Source: Anoplopoma fimbria (taxonomy: Eukaryota > Chordata > Actinopteri > Perciformes > Anoplopomatidae). Taken from it: a DNA stretch of 64,000 nucleotides. The translations under genes were made by a program, and so were the position numbers. Positions 44,601 to 55,760 of this stretch are shown here, piece after piece. Below the pieces are notes generated by a model. The model was not told the DNA's origin and did no database searches. It was given only the letters and a program-made list of their open reading frames with translations. The stretch is taken from contig NC_072469.1 in assembly GCF_027596085.1 (NCBI RefSeq), forward strand, positions 16,808,238 to 16,872,237, in the 5' to 3' direction. Each line of letters begins with the position of its first letter. Position 1 is the first letter of the stretch.

Positions 44601-47600
44601 TAAAAGTACTAAAAAAGCCATAGTATATTTTCTCGCAGAAGTCATAAAATATTCACAGTTTAGTGAGCAAAAAAGGCATTTTTTATTATGTAATAAGTCA
44701 TAAAAGGCAATACTAGGCTAAACAACAAAAAAGTAATGTGCTATAGTTTGTCCAAAAAAGCTACAAGCAAAAGTCATAGTATTGTATGTTGATAAAGTAT
44801 TTAAAAAGTCATTGTATAGTGTGTCCCAAGAAATTATTGAAAATGAAAATATAATTTGTCAAAATAAGTATAGTATAGTATGTCAAATAAGTCATGAAAA
44901 AGCAATAGTTTAGTTTGTCATGAGATAAAAGTCAAAAGTTAAAAAACACTCATGGTACAGAATGTTGAAAAAGGTCATAGTATGTAGAAAAATGAAGTAA
45001 AAATCATAGTATAATACTGTATGTCGAAAAAAGTTCATGGTATATATTGTATGTCGATAAAGTCATAAAAAAGTCATAGTATAGTATCAAAAAATATTAT
45101 TGTATCTCGTAAATTGTAAAAGTGAAGTTTAGTATTTCAAATTTTCTTTAAAAGTCATAGTATAGTATGTCAAAAAAAGTTAGTGATGTATCTTGAAAAA
45201 CACGGAAAAAAGACAGAATACTCTGTGGATTTTTTTTTTTTTTAATTCAAAGTATAGTATGCCGAATTTCTTTTAAAAAGCCATGAAATGGTTTGTCGAA
45301 AAAAAGTTATGGTTTGTATTTTGAAAAGTGAGAAAAAATAAATAGTAACGAATGTCGAAAAATTCATAGTGTTGTGTGTCCAGAAAAGTGAAGAAAGCCA
45401 TGTATTGTATGTCGAATTTTCTTTTTTTAAATAAAATAATATGTCGAATTCTTTAAAAAAAATTATAATATAGTATGTCGAAAAGTAGTCATAGTATAGA
45501 AAGTTGAAATAATTAAAAGTCATAGTTAAGTATGTCGAAAAAAGGGGAAAAAATGCCATCGTATAGCAAGTCTCAAAATTTGGCAAAAAAGTCATATTAT
45601 TGTATATCGTAAATTGTAAAAGTGAAAACAATGTGAGTTTATTACATTATAAATTGATTTCATTTTCTGTTGTATGTTGTGGATCTCTCTCTCAGCTATG
45701 GAGCATGTGTTTGATGGGCTGCAGGTGAGCTTGGCTGGCGGGCTGAGTGGATGATTGCTGTTGTGTGGGTGTGTAGGGATTTCGGGGGAGCGGATTTGTT
45801 CGAAGCTCCAAGCTTCAGGTTCACAAGGCCTGCTTCCCTCAGCTTTTGACAGCTCTCCTCTCTCAAGCGAGAAGGCCAGCCAACATGTTCTACGTGAAAT
45901 GATTAGGTTATGTTAATTGAACAGCCCAGGTTTGGTAAAATTTTGGTTAACCCTCTTCTATTTTTCTGGCAGAAGTTAGGTTAGCAACTTGTCCTTTGTT
46001 TCATTATTTGATTAGGTAAGGTAAGTTTTCCTGTATTGTATTTGTTTATTGTTTTGATGTTCGCCCACCCTGAAGTTGTATATTTTAAATAAACTTTTAA
46101 AGGGTTGCATATTTCTGTTTGCTTGTGGTTCTTGAGAGCTGGGAAGAGGGGAGTCCCATGCCAGGTTTTACACTTGGCCATGTAGTTACACAAAAAAAGC
46201 AGCGTAAAAGGTGATGTATATGATATTGAGAAAAAGTAAAAAATAACTCAAAGTAGAATATGTAGAAAAAGGAAAAAATCCTTGTATAAAATGCAGAAAA
46301 GTCAGTGTAGTATGTTTTTAAAAAGTCATAGTATAGTATGTCCAAAAAAGTAATTGTATAGAACGCCGAAAAAAAGGTTTAAAAAAAGGCATGTCGAAAT
46401 AGTTCGAAAAGTATAGTATGTCATAAAAAGTCATTGTATAGTATGTCGAAATAGGTAATGAAAAAAAGTCATTGTAAAATGTCATGGTATTGTATTTCGA
46501 AAAAGTGATGAAAAAGTGATTCTACTATGTCAAAAAGCCATGAAAAAGTCATAGTATAGTATGTCGAAAGAAATAATGAAAAAGTCATAGTATGACAAAA
46601 AAAGTCAAAGTACAGCATGTCGAAAAAATGAATTAAAAAGTCATAGTATAGTATGTCAAAATAAGTCATAAATAAGTCATAGTATAGTATGTTGAAAAAA
46701 GTCTTGGTATAGTATGTCAAAAAAAGGTCATGGTATTGTATGTCGAAAAGTCAAAACTGACTCGCTTGGCGTCCTTACTCTGCATCGGATTTGGCTATAC
46801 CCTTCCAGGCCGTTGCTAAACACTAACGTTAGCCTAGTTAGGATGTTTACCAGCGCTACGAGCTAGACAAGCCCAGGAAGAGAGCTTTTGTTCTTGTATT
46901 CCTAAAAGGTATGCTATTTCATCGTTTAATTTTTGAGGGCACTCGGCCGTGGGCACAGACCCTGCAGTTCTCCGGCCCTCCCTAGTTCTCCAACATTTTC
47001 TGGGCGGGCCCTGGCATGACTCTTAGTCACGATAACGACAGTCTTGACGATTAAGATGCAGCAACATTTTTGATTTGACATAAAAAACGTTACAGATCAA
47101 CAAGATCAATTCTTGAACAGATTTCACGATGAAAAAGCATTGAAAACACACTTGAAAACACACTTAAATTACATATCTGCTTTCATAAAATCCTGTGGTT
47201 AGTTCGTTTGCTTTTCACACTAACCGCACCAGAGACTTTTCAAATAGTCTCGATTTAGTGTTTTGGTCTGCACCAGGGCTCCATTGAGTTTTCTCACTAA
47301 AATTGAATTATATAGTATGCAATATAATATCATGTATAGTATACCATATAATGTTAAAAAAGTCATAGTATAACATGTCATAAAATGTCATGTAATGGTC
47401 TAGTGTAGTATGCCTTTAAAAAATGTTAGGATTTAGAATGTCATAAACTATTACTGCCTTGAGGTTTTTTGCCTCTGCCAACCAGTCAAGTTGCCCTTTT
47501 CATCAATGCCTGTCCAAAATGTCATCCCTTTGACATTTTTATTCATTTAGACATTTGTGTAAAACTGGTATAATTAGCATATGAATGCTAAAGTTATGTC

Positions 47601-50600
47601 TAAAAATAGTATTTAGCACCACAGAGAGCTCTGGCAACAACATCTATAATCACAAACGTCACAAACGAGACAAAGTAAAAAGTACATACGCCATGCCCTC
47701 TCCATCATACACCCATGTGGTCGTCTTAAAGCCCTGGTGCTCCGAGGCAACATAGTATGCACAGCTGTTGACATGGAGAGCGAAGAGCAGGTAACCTGTG
47801 GTGCGCATCACTCTGCAATAGAAAGACAACGATATTTTAAGGATTAGAAGGAACTGAACTTAACTGTGTGTGGCGTAATGGTCGTTTTTGTTGCAAGCAT
47901 TATCAAGATATAGTAGTGGAAAAACTATAAACTGAACAGCTAACAGCATGTGCACATGACAAGCAATTGAAAAGTAAATGGTTAAGAAACTCAAACTGTC
48001 AACAAGCATCTTTTTTTGCTTACAGCCAACTTAACCGTACAGTTCATCTAATGATATAAGTTGAACATCAGTTTACTAACAATTGGATAAACAATAGTAT
48101 TGATTTGCTCCTGCTGTTGTTCCGGGAGCATTTACCTCCAGATGTAGGCCTTGGCCATGATACTCTCAAGTCGATCGCTAAACTCAAAGAAGGACTCAAG
48201 CTAGAACACACAAGAAAGCAAACAAGTTAGGGACTGAACAGCATATATGTCTTTTCACACTAAAATTATTTTATTTACTTTTCTTTTTCGATTTTAGCAA
48301 ATGGCTGCAATGAAACAAAAGAGTGAAAAATTTAAAGGGGTCTGAATAACTGTTTTTCTTCATTTACATCATCAGAAAAAAAAAAAAAAAACCAAGTCGG
48401 CTTCCTACCCTGATAAAGCGGTTGACTCTGTATATGGAGGAGAATTCAAAGTGCAGGCTGAGGAGGTCAAAGGGGATGATACTGATGAGATCAATCTAAA
48501 AAGAGAGGCATAAAAAAATGTATTGGATTTGTTTCAGGTTTGTTAAATTCCATGATTTGATCCCCATAATTCACGTAAAAGATTAACTTTGCGGGACATA
48601 CACAGTGTCGGAGGAATTAATTAAGATCATTTACTTAAGTAAAATAAGTGGTATACCATTGTGAGAATGCTCCATTACCAGTACAGCTCCTTCATTTTAA
48701 ATTTAGCTTTAGTATAACGATCTGCTAAATGTACTTAAAATATTACAGTAAAAGTAATTGACTGATATATTGTTTTATTGTTAATTAATGCTGATGCACT
48801 ATGATAGCATTTAACCCTTTCAGTGGGTTGAGGTGAAGCTAATTTTAAATCACTTTATATACAGTTGGATAGTTTAGTCCAGTGGATCCCAACCTAGGGG
48901 TGGGGCCCCTCCAAAGGGTCACAAGATAAATCTGAGGGGTCATCAGATTATACTAAATAGACAAAACTGAAATCTGCTGCTACACCAATTTGTCATTATG
49001 CTTTTTTGAAAAAATAACTATTAATTTCACTTCTTTGAGCTATGAGCAGTTATTGAAATTAAACCATGTGAGAAGATAGGGGAGAAAAGTATCTTGCTGG
49101 AACTGCTACCAAATCATTGACATTTGACACATGAACAAACACTGTTTTGTTGTAAGCGGTCACAATTTTAAAAACCACTGGCCACCACTGGTTTCATTTT
49201 TGACCTGTTTACAATCCGACCGACACACTTTTTTTCGGAGGGTGCAGCAGGCTCAGTTTTAAAGCTACCATGAAGATGCTGGTATCATAAAAAACTAGAC
49301 CTATACCAAGGTGTAAGAGGTTATTGTGTTATATTTCATAAAGTTATCATATTAACCAGTAACTAGGGCTGTCGGATAACTGAAGTGGAGATAAAATTAC
49401 CCTACAAGATGTAGTAAAGTAGGAATATAATGAGGTGTAAAATAGAAATACTTTCCTCAAAACTGTAAATAATTGCAGTACTTGTAAATGTAAATAGTTA
49501 GTTTCGGCCACTGGACATATCGTTACAATCTTACCTTAAATCGATATGATTTCCGATAGTGCGCTTTAGCCATACGTCCGTCTTTCTGCAGAAAACAAAC
49601 AAAAAAAGAAATCACACACCATTTTACAGTTTGGGTGGGTTTAGATATGTTTGCAAATTATCACAGATACGAATTACACACAGTTGCTTCATTATGTTTT
49701 GTGACTTACAATAACATCGCCGGCTTTGACAAACTGTAGTCGAGGCTGCCAAACAATGATGTCAATGACATTCACTACATCACTAAGAATGTCGAAAGAT
49801 ATCCAGAAGGGGTTGTTGGTTTCATTATGGTAAGGGAAGACCATCCGCGCAGTGCAAAACCAAACGTTGTAGTTGAACGCCAAGGCTACCAGGGACAGCC
49901 AGGCAATATACCGATGATCTGGAGAGAAACAGACAGACATTTTTGTGTTTTTATGTTGTGTTCATTTAATCCCAGCTGTCCTGTTCCCTGTGAGCACCAT
50001 ACATACCTAAAGGATCTAAAGTCTGTCCCAGTTTGGTATCCAACTGGCTCTCAACTGGATGGAAGAGGATGTCGAAGAAGGAGCAGCTGATGTCTGGGAG
50101 GATCTTTGCTTTCTTCTTAGCCTCCTCCGCCAGCCTCTCCTCCTCCGCTTTCTTTTCTGCCTCCAGCTTTTTCTCCTCGTCCTTTTTCTTCTTCTCCTCT
50201 GCCTTTTTTGCTGCCTCTTCTGCCTTCTTTTTATCCGCTTCTTCTTTTGCTATTCGCTCCTCTTCCTTCAATCTGATGTAGTCCTCCTTCCTCAGAATAG
50301 GTGCTAGACAAAGAGAGTGATGGAGAGTTAAATGGCGCTTTGGTCATGTTTGTGTGCTGATTGGAGAACTACCTTGCTCTCCACTACGCCACTTTGGTCA
50401 TGTTTGTGTGCTTGTTTTCTGATTGCATGTTGCTTTGTACATGTCCGTACTTACTGACAGGTGGGGTGATTTCTGGGGAAGTGGCATAAGGGTCTATGGC
50501 TTTATCTTTGAGGATCTTTGTCCGCTCTCTTAACATCTTGATTACATTTCTGAGCGTATCATCTGTGTCACGGAAGTAGACAACAGGTGGAGGAGGAGGA

Positions 50601-53600
50601 GGAGGGGCTTCTTCACTGAAAACAGGGAGCAAAGGAAAAAGAAAAGTGAATAACGGATTATCAGAGAAAAGGTGCAGCTACATCAAAGAGAAGTGAGGGG
50701 GCTGAATTGGAGATCATTTTGTTATGATTTTATGACAAGAGTATCCTCAATTAAATGAGACAATTTTGCAAATGTGGGGGTGTAATTCATGTTATTATTG
50801 TCACTCTTCATCTTCTGAGGTAGAAGAAAAAAGGCAGAGAGACACACAACCCTATATTGGCTCTGTATCATAATAATCTATATATAACAAACAGGTTGGA
50901 ATTCTGTTTCCACTTTTAGCTGAACCTCAGAGAAAAATATGTTTTTTTTCTCTCAAATATCTCTATTTCAGCTATTGTTAATTTGCTAATAAAGAAACAT
51001 AAATACATTAAATCATCTGCAAAGAGAAAAATGAATTATTTGAAATGAATTCCCACTTGCGTTGTGAATGCTATAACTGATCGTTCTCAGTCACAAATGC
51101 CACTAAGCTCCTAATCGCCTTTGCTACTTTTGGAGTCACAGGCTGAGAGTCACACTGTGATCATGGCTGCTGTTACTTCAGCTCACATACTGTATGTCTG
51201 CAGTACTTATTGTGAGGAAAGCTGAAAAAATGGAGGTGCAGCTATGCAGACCTTGCAGACACTCAGAGTATACTGTTCATCTGCATTGGTTAAAATATTT
51301 AATGTATATTTGGAAATTAAATTTAACAAGTTTAGATTTAAATTGCAGATATTATCAGCAGTTATGTCTTAAGTTTTTGAAATTATGTAAATACTGAATG
51401 CTACAATGTAAAAAAAAAAAAGATTCACAGACAGCTGTAATTGCTTACTGGGCTATGTTGAACTAGCTGGTATACTCCTGAAATGGACAGAGCTTAAGCT
51501 CCAGGATCAAGGTATTTTCAGTCTAGTCAAGTTCCACGTGTATAGCTACTAATCACTGTTAAAGTCTCACCTTTGTACTATAATAAGCAAATTATAAAAA
51601 AAGAGAGGAAAAACATCATTACTTATTGTTTTTAAATGTTTGTCTTCTCTATAATCTCACAACACAGACAACACAACAAAACTAATAAAAATATCATAGT
51701 TCAAATCAACTTAACAAGTAACATCTGCACCAACATTTCCACTGTATTAGTGTCTTGTGCACCAGTTCTTACCACACAAAGTACCACACTTAAGAATTTA
51801 AGATCATAGGCTCGTAATCATTGTCATTATAGAGCTACACAGATACATGAATATAAATGAGTAGGGTAGCGCATTAAAGACAACAGAACCATTCATGATT
51901 TTGATATTATTTTTAGTTTTTGGGAATGTGACTAAAAAGAAGGGATTTCCAAAGATTTGTATTTTACCCAAACAATAAAAATCTGAATTCAATAAGGTCA
52001 CTTTTGAAAGCTTGAAATGTCAGTAGTACTGTCATGTCCATCAGCCCCCCATACCCGCCTAACCTGTGCAGGTGCCCAAGGGACTGGAACCTATCCTGAC
52101 TCAAACTATGTGAGATAAACACAGTATAGGATGAATTATTACCCTTCAGCCCCATCTGGATTGACAGCAGCAGGAGCAGCAGCAGCAGCTGGAGCAGCGG
52201 CAGCTGGAGCAGCAGCAGGAGCAGCAGCAGGAGCAGCAGCAGGAGCAGCAGCTGGAGCAGCAGCAGGAGCAGCAGCAGGAGCAGCAGCAGCTGGGGCAGG
52301 AGCTGGAAGAAAAAAAATACAGCAGCACTTTTAAATCAAATCAAATTCCTTAACTTCCAACCTTACCTCTATCAATCTGAATTAAGGATATTGTATGACA
52401 AAAACATCTACAGTTGATGAGTCTTCTGATGTTTTCTGTGTCTCTGGGGCACAGCTGCAAAATCTGTTGTTCTCCCTGCATCCAGTGACATAATTTGAGA
52501 TAGTTGGAAATGAGGAAGAACTACAGAGCGCTACTCCAGCTTTGGGGAACAATGTCAATAAAAAATGTTTTTGGAAAAGCGGAAAGACTAACCAAGAAGA
52601 GTTTGATGAATTTGATTTACTGTCCGGTTTGAAGGAAGTTTGTTAATAAGTCTCACAGAGGTGGGGAATTTTCCCTTTAATACTTTTAAATTACTGTGAC
52701 AGACCCTTAACTACATTGTTGTTGAAAAATAAATCACTCAAAAATAAATATGTGAAGAAAACCTTGGCTCCAGAATCTGCACAAGATATGTTCTCTACGA
52801 AATGGAGTCTACATTCAGATTAAAATGTAAAATTCCAAGTAGAAAAAAGTGCAGTTAAGCATCATTTTTTATTATTTCTAATAAAAATGCACTAGGGAGC
52901 TGTACAAAAAGAGCTTTAAAGCACATTATGCAGTCTTCAGGAGGATATTTTGTCACAGTTAGGGAGAGCAGGCAGCAGGTTAGGACTGACAGTCTGGTGC
53001 AGTTCAATGATTTATTACAAAAAAAGTTTACAGTCAGTGAGTCCAAATGCAGGCAGGTAACAGCATATAGGCAGGCAGAAAACAGATAAACAGCTAACAA
53101 AACTCCAGCAAAGATGATTAACCGGCAAAGAACAAAGGAACTGATGTGGCATAAATCCACTAACGAAGTTAGAACAGGTGAGCAGGAGCTGAGGTGAGTG
53201 CAGGTCAGGTGAAACTGATCATGGCAAGGCAGACAAATAAAAGGTGGGAAAACTCACAAAAACAGGAAGTAATACAATATAAGACACAAGAGGAGAAGAC
53301 TGTTCAAAACAAATCAGGAAACAGACTCAACAAAGACCCAAGAGCATGACATTATTATTCTTATTTAAAACCACTGGAACTTTAATCAAATGTCTGCCTG
53401 AAGTGAGACTCGTCACTTTACATTCACAAATGAGGAAAATCCATGAGAAATAATTCAAAGCAACTTAGAGTAGAGTGTACTGCATAACTTTCTTAAATGT
53501 GTGTACAAGGTGTACTTCATGAACTTGTGTCCCTACTAGATGTCTAAGTCCTTGTACATTCATTGTACTTGGCAAAGGTAGTTATAGTGATGTGAATAGT

Positions 53601-54419
53601 ACATAGCTTTTTTCCTGAAGTCAATTAATCAGCTGGAAAGCAGCATAACAGATGCTATATAGACAATATTTTATGTAAAAGAAGTGCTACTAAATATTGC
53701 TGAGAGGCCCTGGTCCTAACATGGTTGAGTTCATCGCTCTGTCCTCTGCCAGATAACATAACTCTGCCAATGATCGCTTGCAGCCATATCGGTTGAAAAC
53801 ATGAGACTTCTTACCTGGTTTTGGCTCTTCTTCCTTCTTCTCCTCTTCTTTTTTTACCTCCTCTGTCCTCCCTTCTTCTTTCTTTTCCTCCTCTTTCTTT
53901 GGCTGCTCTTTTTCATCCTTCTTTTCAGGGGGCTTTTCGTCCTGTAAATAAACAATTCTGCAGTGAATGAGCAATTGTAAATCCACCCATGCAGACCAAT
54001 CCTCCCTGCTGAAGCTGCACCATCCCTGCCTTCATCAGTGCCAAGCTGCTTCAGAGGCTTTAAGTGATCTGAATCACCTGCCATGGTTTACCTTTAATAC
54101 AACTCCTGTGTAACCAGAGATACGAGCTGGTAGCGAGCACAGAACCTGACTAATGCAATGTTTGGTTTAAATGGCGCACACATGCTAATACCCTAATTAC
54201 CCTAACCCTAAAATGAATATGAAAATATGCAGATTATACTAACATGAAGGTTAAGAAATGCTTTTAAAACACTGTACTGGTCCAGGTGTTTTATACTGTA
54301 TGTAAGATATAAGAAAGAGGCCTTACCTTAGCTGGAGGAGGTGGGGTAGGAGGTGCGGTCTCAGCTTGGGCAGGGGGAGGCTCAGGAGCCCCCATCAACT
54401 TTTTAAACCTGCTGAACAT
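41613..54419 (-). CDS. cngb3: Cyclic-nucleotide-gated channel beta 3, tandem copy A (frameshift in CNBD)
   Basis: Modulatory subunit of the cone photoreceptor cGMP-gated cation channel. Coding exons, 5' to 3': 54327-54419, 53815-53941, 52143-52302, 50455-50615, 50007-50303, 49710-49918, 49535-49585, 48409-48495, 48136-48200, 47690-47812, 43533-43674, 43238-43397, 42976-43073, 42760-42842, 42506-42624, 41963-42115, 41613/41631-41766. It starts [10 protein letters not shown]; Lys/Glu-rich and Ala/Pro-rich N-terminal tracts precede S1 (about residue 285, [15 protein letters not shown]). Pore filter IGGLPEP is at about 473-479 (typical CNGB), then a C-linker (WYNYTW) and the cyclic-nucleotide domain ([18 protein letters not shown]). 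About 760 aa if intact. Exon 14 is one base shorter than in copy B, which shifts frame and creates TAA at 42542-42540. The C-terminal end is uncertain: read-through to TGA at 41613, or a tiny further exon (e.g. 41429-41443). Confidence 0.92.
43757..44035 (+). repeat. Dispersed repeat, copy 2, abutting the tandem array
   Basis: Contains 'gtctgtccaaaatgtcatc', 'aacatttgtgtgaaa', 'attagcatatg', then 'gttcatccttgagtccaag' and 'tttcctcaagaggttcctg'. From memory this order matches a common teleost dispersed repeat. It ends where the tandem array begins. Confidence 0.6.
44040..46745. repeat. Degenerate AT-rich tandem array in cngb3-A intron 10
   Basis: Dozens of irregular copies of a unit around GTCATAGTATAGTATGTCGAA plus an A-run of variable length, roughly 20-45 bp per unit. 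The array is interrupted by unrelated sequence at about 45640-46195 and a few stray units recur at 47310-47440. Minus-strand ORFs rich in Tyr, Phe, Thr and Met are only translations of this repeat. It accounts for most of a 4.0-kb intron that in copy B is about 1.1 kb (10b to 11b). Confidence 0.9.
45640..46195. mobile_element. Unrelated insertion inside the tandem array (possible solo LTR)
   Basis: About 550 bp of normal-composition DNA splits the array. It could be read as TG at 45670 to CA near 46172, and contains AATAAA at 46088-46093 within an otherwise U3-R-U5-like layout. I could not find a target-site duplication, so the element type is uncertain. Confidence 0.35.
46746..47309. other. 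Unique-looking segment between array and outlying units
   Basis: Mixed-composition sequence with a GC-rich centre (about 46,940-47,030) and no splice-consistent coding potential. Probably another inserted element; not recognised. Confidence 0.3.
47440..47612 (+). repeat. Dispersed repeat, copy 3
   Basis: 'cctgtccaaaatgtcatc', 'gacatttgtgtaaaa' and 'aattagcatatgaatgct' match the left part of the copy at 43757. The tandem array therefore sits between two copies of one family. Confidence 0.6.
48600..49515. repeat. Composite dispersed repeat with nested insertion (cngb3-A intron 8)
   Basis: Left part (48600-48800) has 'gtcggaggaattaattaag', 'tttacttaagtaaaa' and 'atgctccattacc'; right part (49385-49515) has 'ctttcctcaaaactg' and 'gcagtacttgtaaatg'. 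These are the two ends of a frequent fish element as I remember it. They are separated by the hAT-like element. Confidence 0.5.
48880..49190. mobile_element. hAT-like non-autonomous transposon (MITE)
   Basis: Starts CAGTGGATCCCAACCTAGG and ends in AAAAACCACTG, giving short imperfect terminal inverted repeats (CAGTGG). The 'cccctccaaagggtcac' block follows, as in hAT-type elements of fish. No clear 8-bp target duplication, and no transposase. Confidence 0.5.
52143..52302 (-). repeat. cngb3: Coding Ala/Pro triplet repeat, cngb3-A exon 3
   Basis: The exon is mainly a (GCT)n-type run broken by CCT and CCA, coding repeated AAAP units followed by VNPDGAEG. It is in frame with flanking exons. The plus-strand and other-frame ORFs (Ala-, Cys- or Ser-rich) are shadows of the repeat. 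Confidence 0.9.
52951..53351 (-). mobile_element. Solo LTR (probably Gypsy-type) in cngb3-A intron 2
   Basis: On the minus strand it starts TGTCATGCTC and ends CTGTGACA, so TG...CA termini with matching TGT/ACA. An AATAAA lies near the middle-right, followed by a short R/U5-like tail. About 400 bp; no internal coding region on either side. Target-site duplication not convincing. Confidence 0.6.
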
Positions 54420-55600
54420 GGCGGGTATTGGTGTGGACTAAAGCAAACAGGCTAACCAGTCCCCTTCTCCTCCTGAAGACGCTTTTAATGTGTTTTTCAG
54501 ATTCTTACGAGAGTCCCTGGACGCCCTGCAATCCTCGTCTCAAATCCAAACAACAGAATGACGCAATTGAATTTCTTGGACCCATTAATTCCCTGTGGGC
54601 ACTCCCCGTTTCTCCTGAAGTAAAGACCAGATCAGCCATCACAGATGCCAATCACTTCCAGGAAAGACAACTGTCCTATCGCAGTGTTAAATCCAGTCCA
54701 TGGACCGATTAAGAGGTCTAATTTAAGACCTAGTTACTTCATCATTTGTTGGCAAATATGAATCATAATAATTAATACGTGTGGCTTCTTAATAATCAAT
54801 GATCAAATGAAAAGAGGAATTAATATCAGCCAAAGAAGTTTGGGAAAGGATATATTTTCATTATAACAAACTGGCTACTAAGTTTATTGAAATAAATAAT
54901 ACTGTTAGTATTGCCTTTGCATTTCACACAAAACTGATTACATGTTTTAATATATCTAATCATAGCATAACACATAAACTACATGGTAGCTGGGGTAAAA
55001 TAAGACTGCTGGGGTTATTTCAATCCACTCTGACTACAGAGTTCACAAACTCAGAGGCCACTTAGTTGATTAAACCTTACAATGTCCCTGTCTGGCTAAC
55101 AGGATTAGTTAGAACCTCTCTCTCTCTCCCTGACAGTAACTCCTCCTGTACTAACAAACAGACAGACACGTAACATGCAAACAAACAGGACAAGATGCCA
55201 ATATCAGTAAACTGTAGTTAGTTCGGGAATTATTTATTTAAGCAGATATTAACGCAGATCAAATATTATATCATGAGCATTATTTTTTAACAATTGTTAT
55301 GAAAGATAATCTCTGCTAGACTTTGACATTGTCAAACTGAAAATATAGCCAATAAAAGCAGACAAACAATACAAAGGGAATTGGTAGATAAATATCAAAT
55401 AAGCAGTTTCCCCTAGAGGCAGTAGTTGAGGTTCACAGACAGATTCAAATATTGAACATCTCATCAAAATAGTTTGGAAATATGTGTTATATATAAATAA
55501 GTACATTTTTGGAGTTTGAATCTGCTTGTTGTCTTAGTTAGGTGGGTTTTGTGGAGCAGTTTTGCTGATCTTGTGTTATCTGGTGATGTCACGCATGTCA
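54420..55600. other. Spacer between the tandem cngb3 copies
   Basis: Should hold the copy A promoter (just above 54419) and the copy B 3' UTR (a minus-strand AATAAA lies at about 55227). No other feature seen. Confidence 0.45.
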
Positions 55601-55760
55601 AACAATATGGGCAATAACAGAAGCATCTGTTTTAAACAATACATCTTCAAATGACAGGAAATAAAGACTTAGTACAAAAGAGTAAGTAGTAAGAGGTTGA
55701 AAACAAAACTGTACATTCACTCCCAAAAAGGAGTTATAAAAAATAAGCTCACTACACTCC

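Noticed and set aside
44114..46720. Several minus-strand ORFs rich in Tyr, Phe, Thr, Met and Leu
   Set aside because: They are translations of the AT-rich tandem array and repeat the same few peptide words.
50033..50307. Plus-strand Ser/Phe- and Leu-rich ORFs opposite the Lys/Glu-rich exon of copy A
   Set aside because: Antisense shadows of the GAA/GAG-rich coding exon 50007-50303.
52855..53160. 101-codon minus-strand ORF
   Set aside because: Falls inside the solo LTR and has no retroviral or other protein similarity that I can see.
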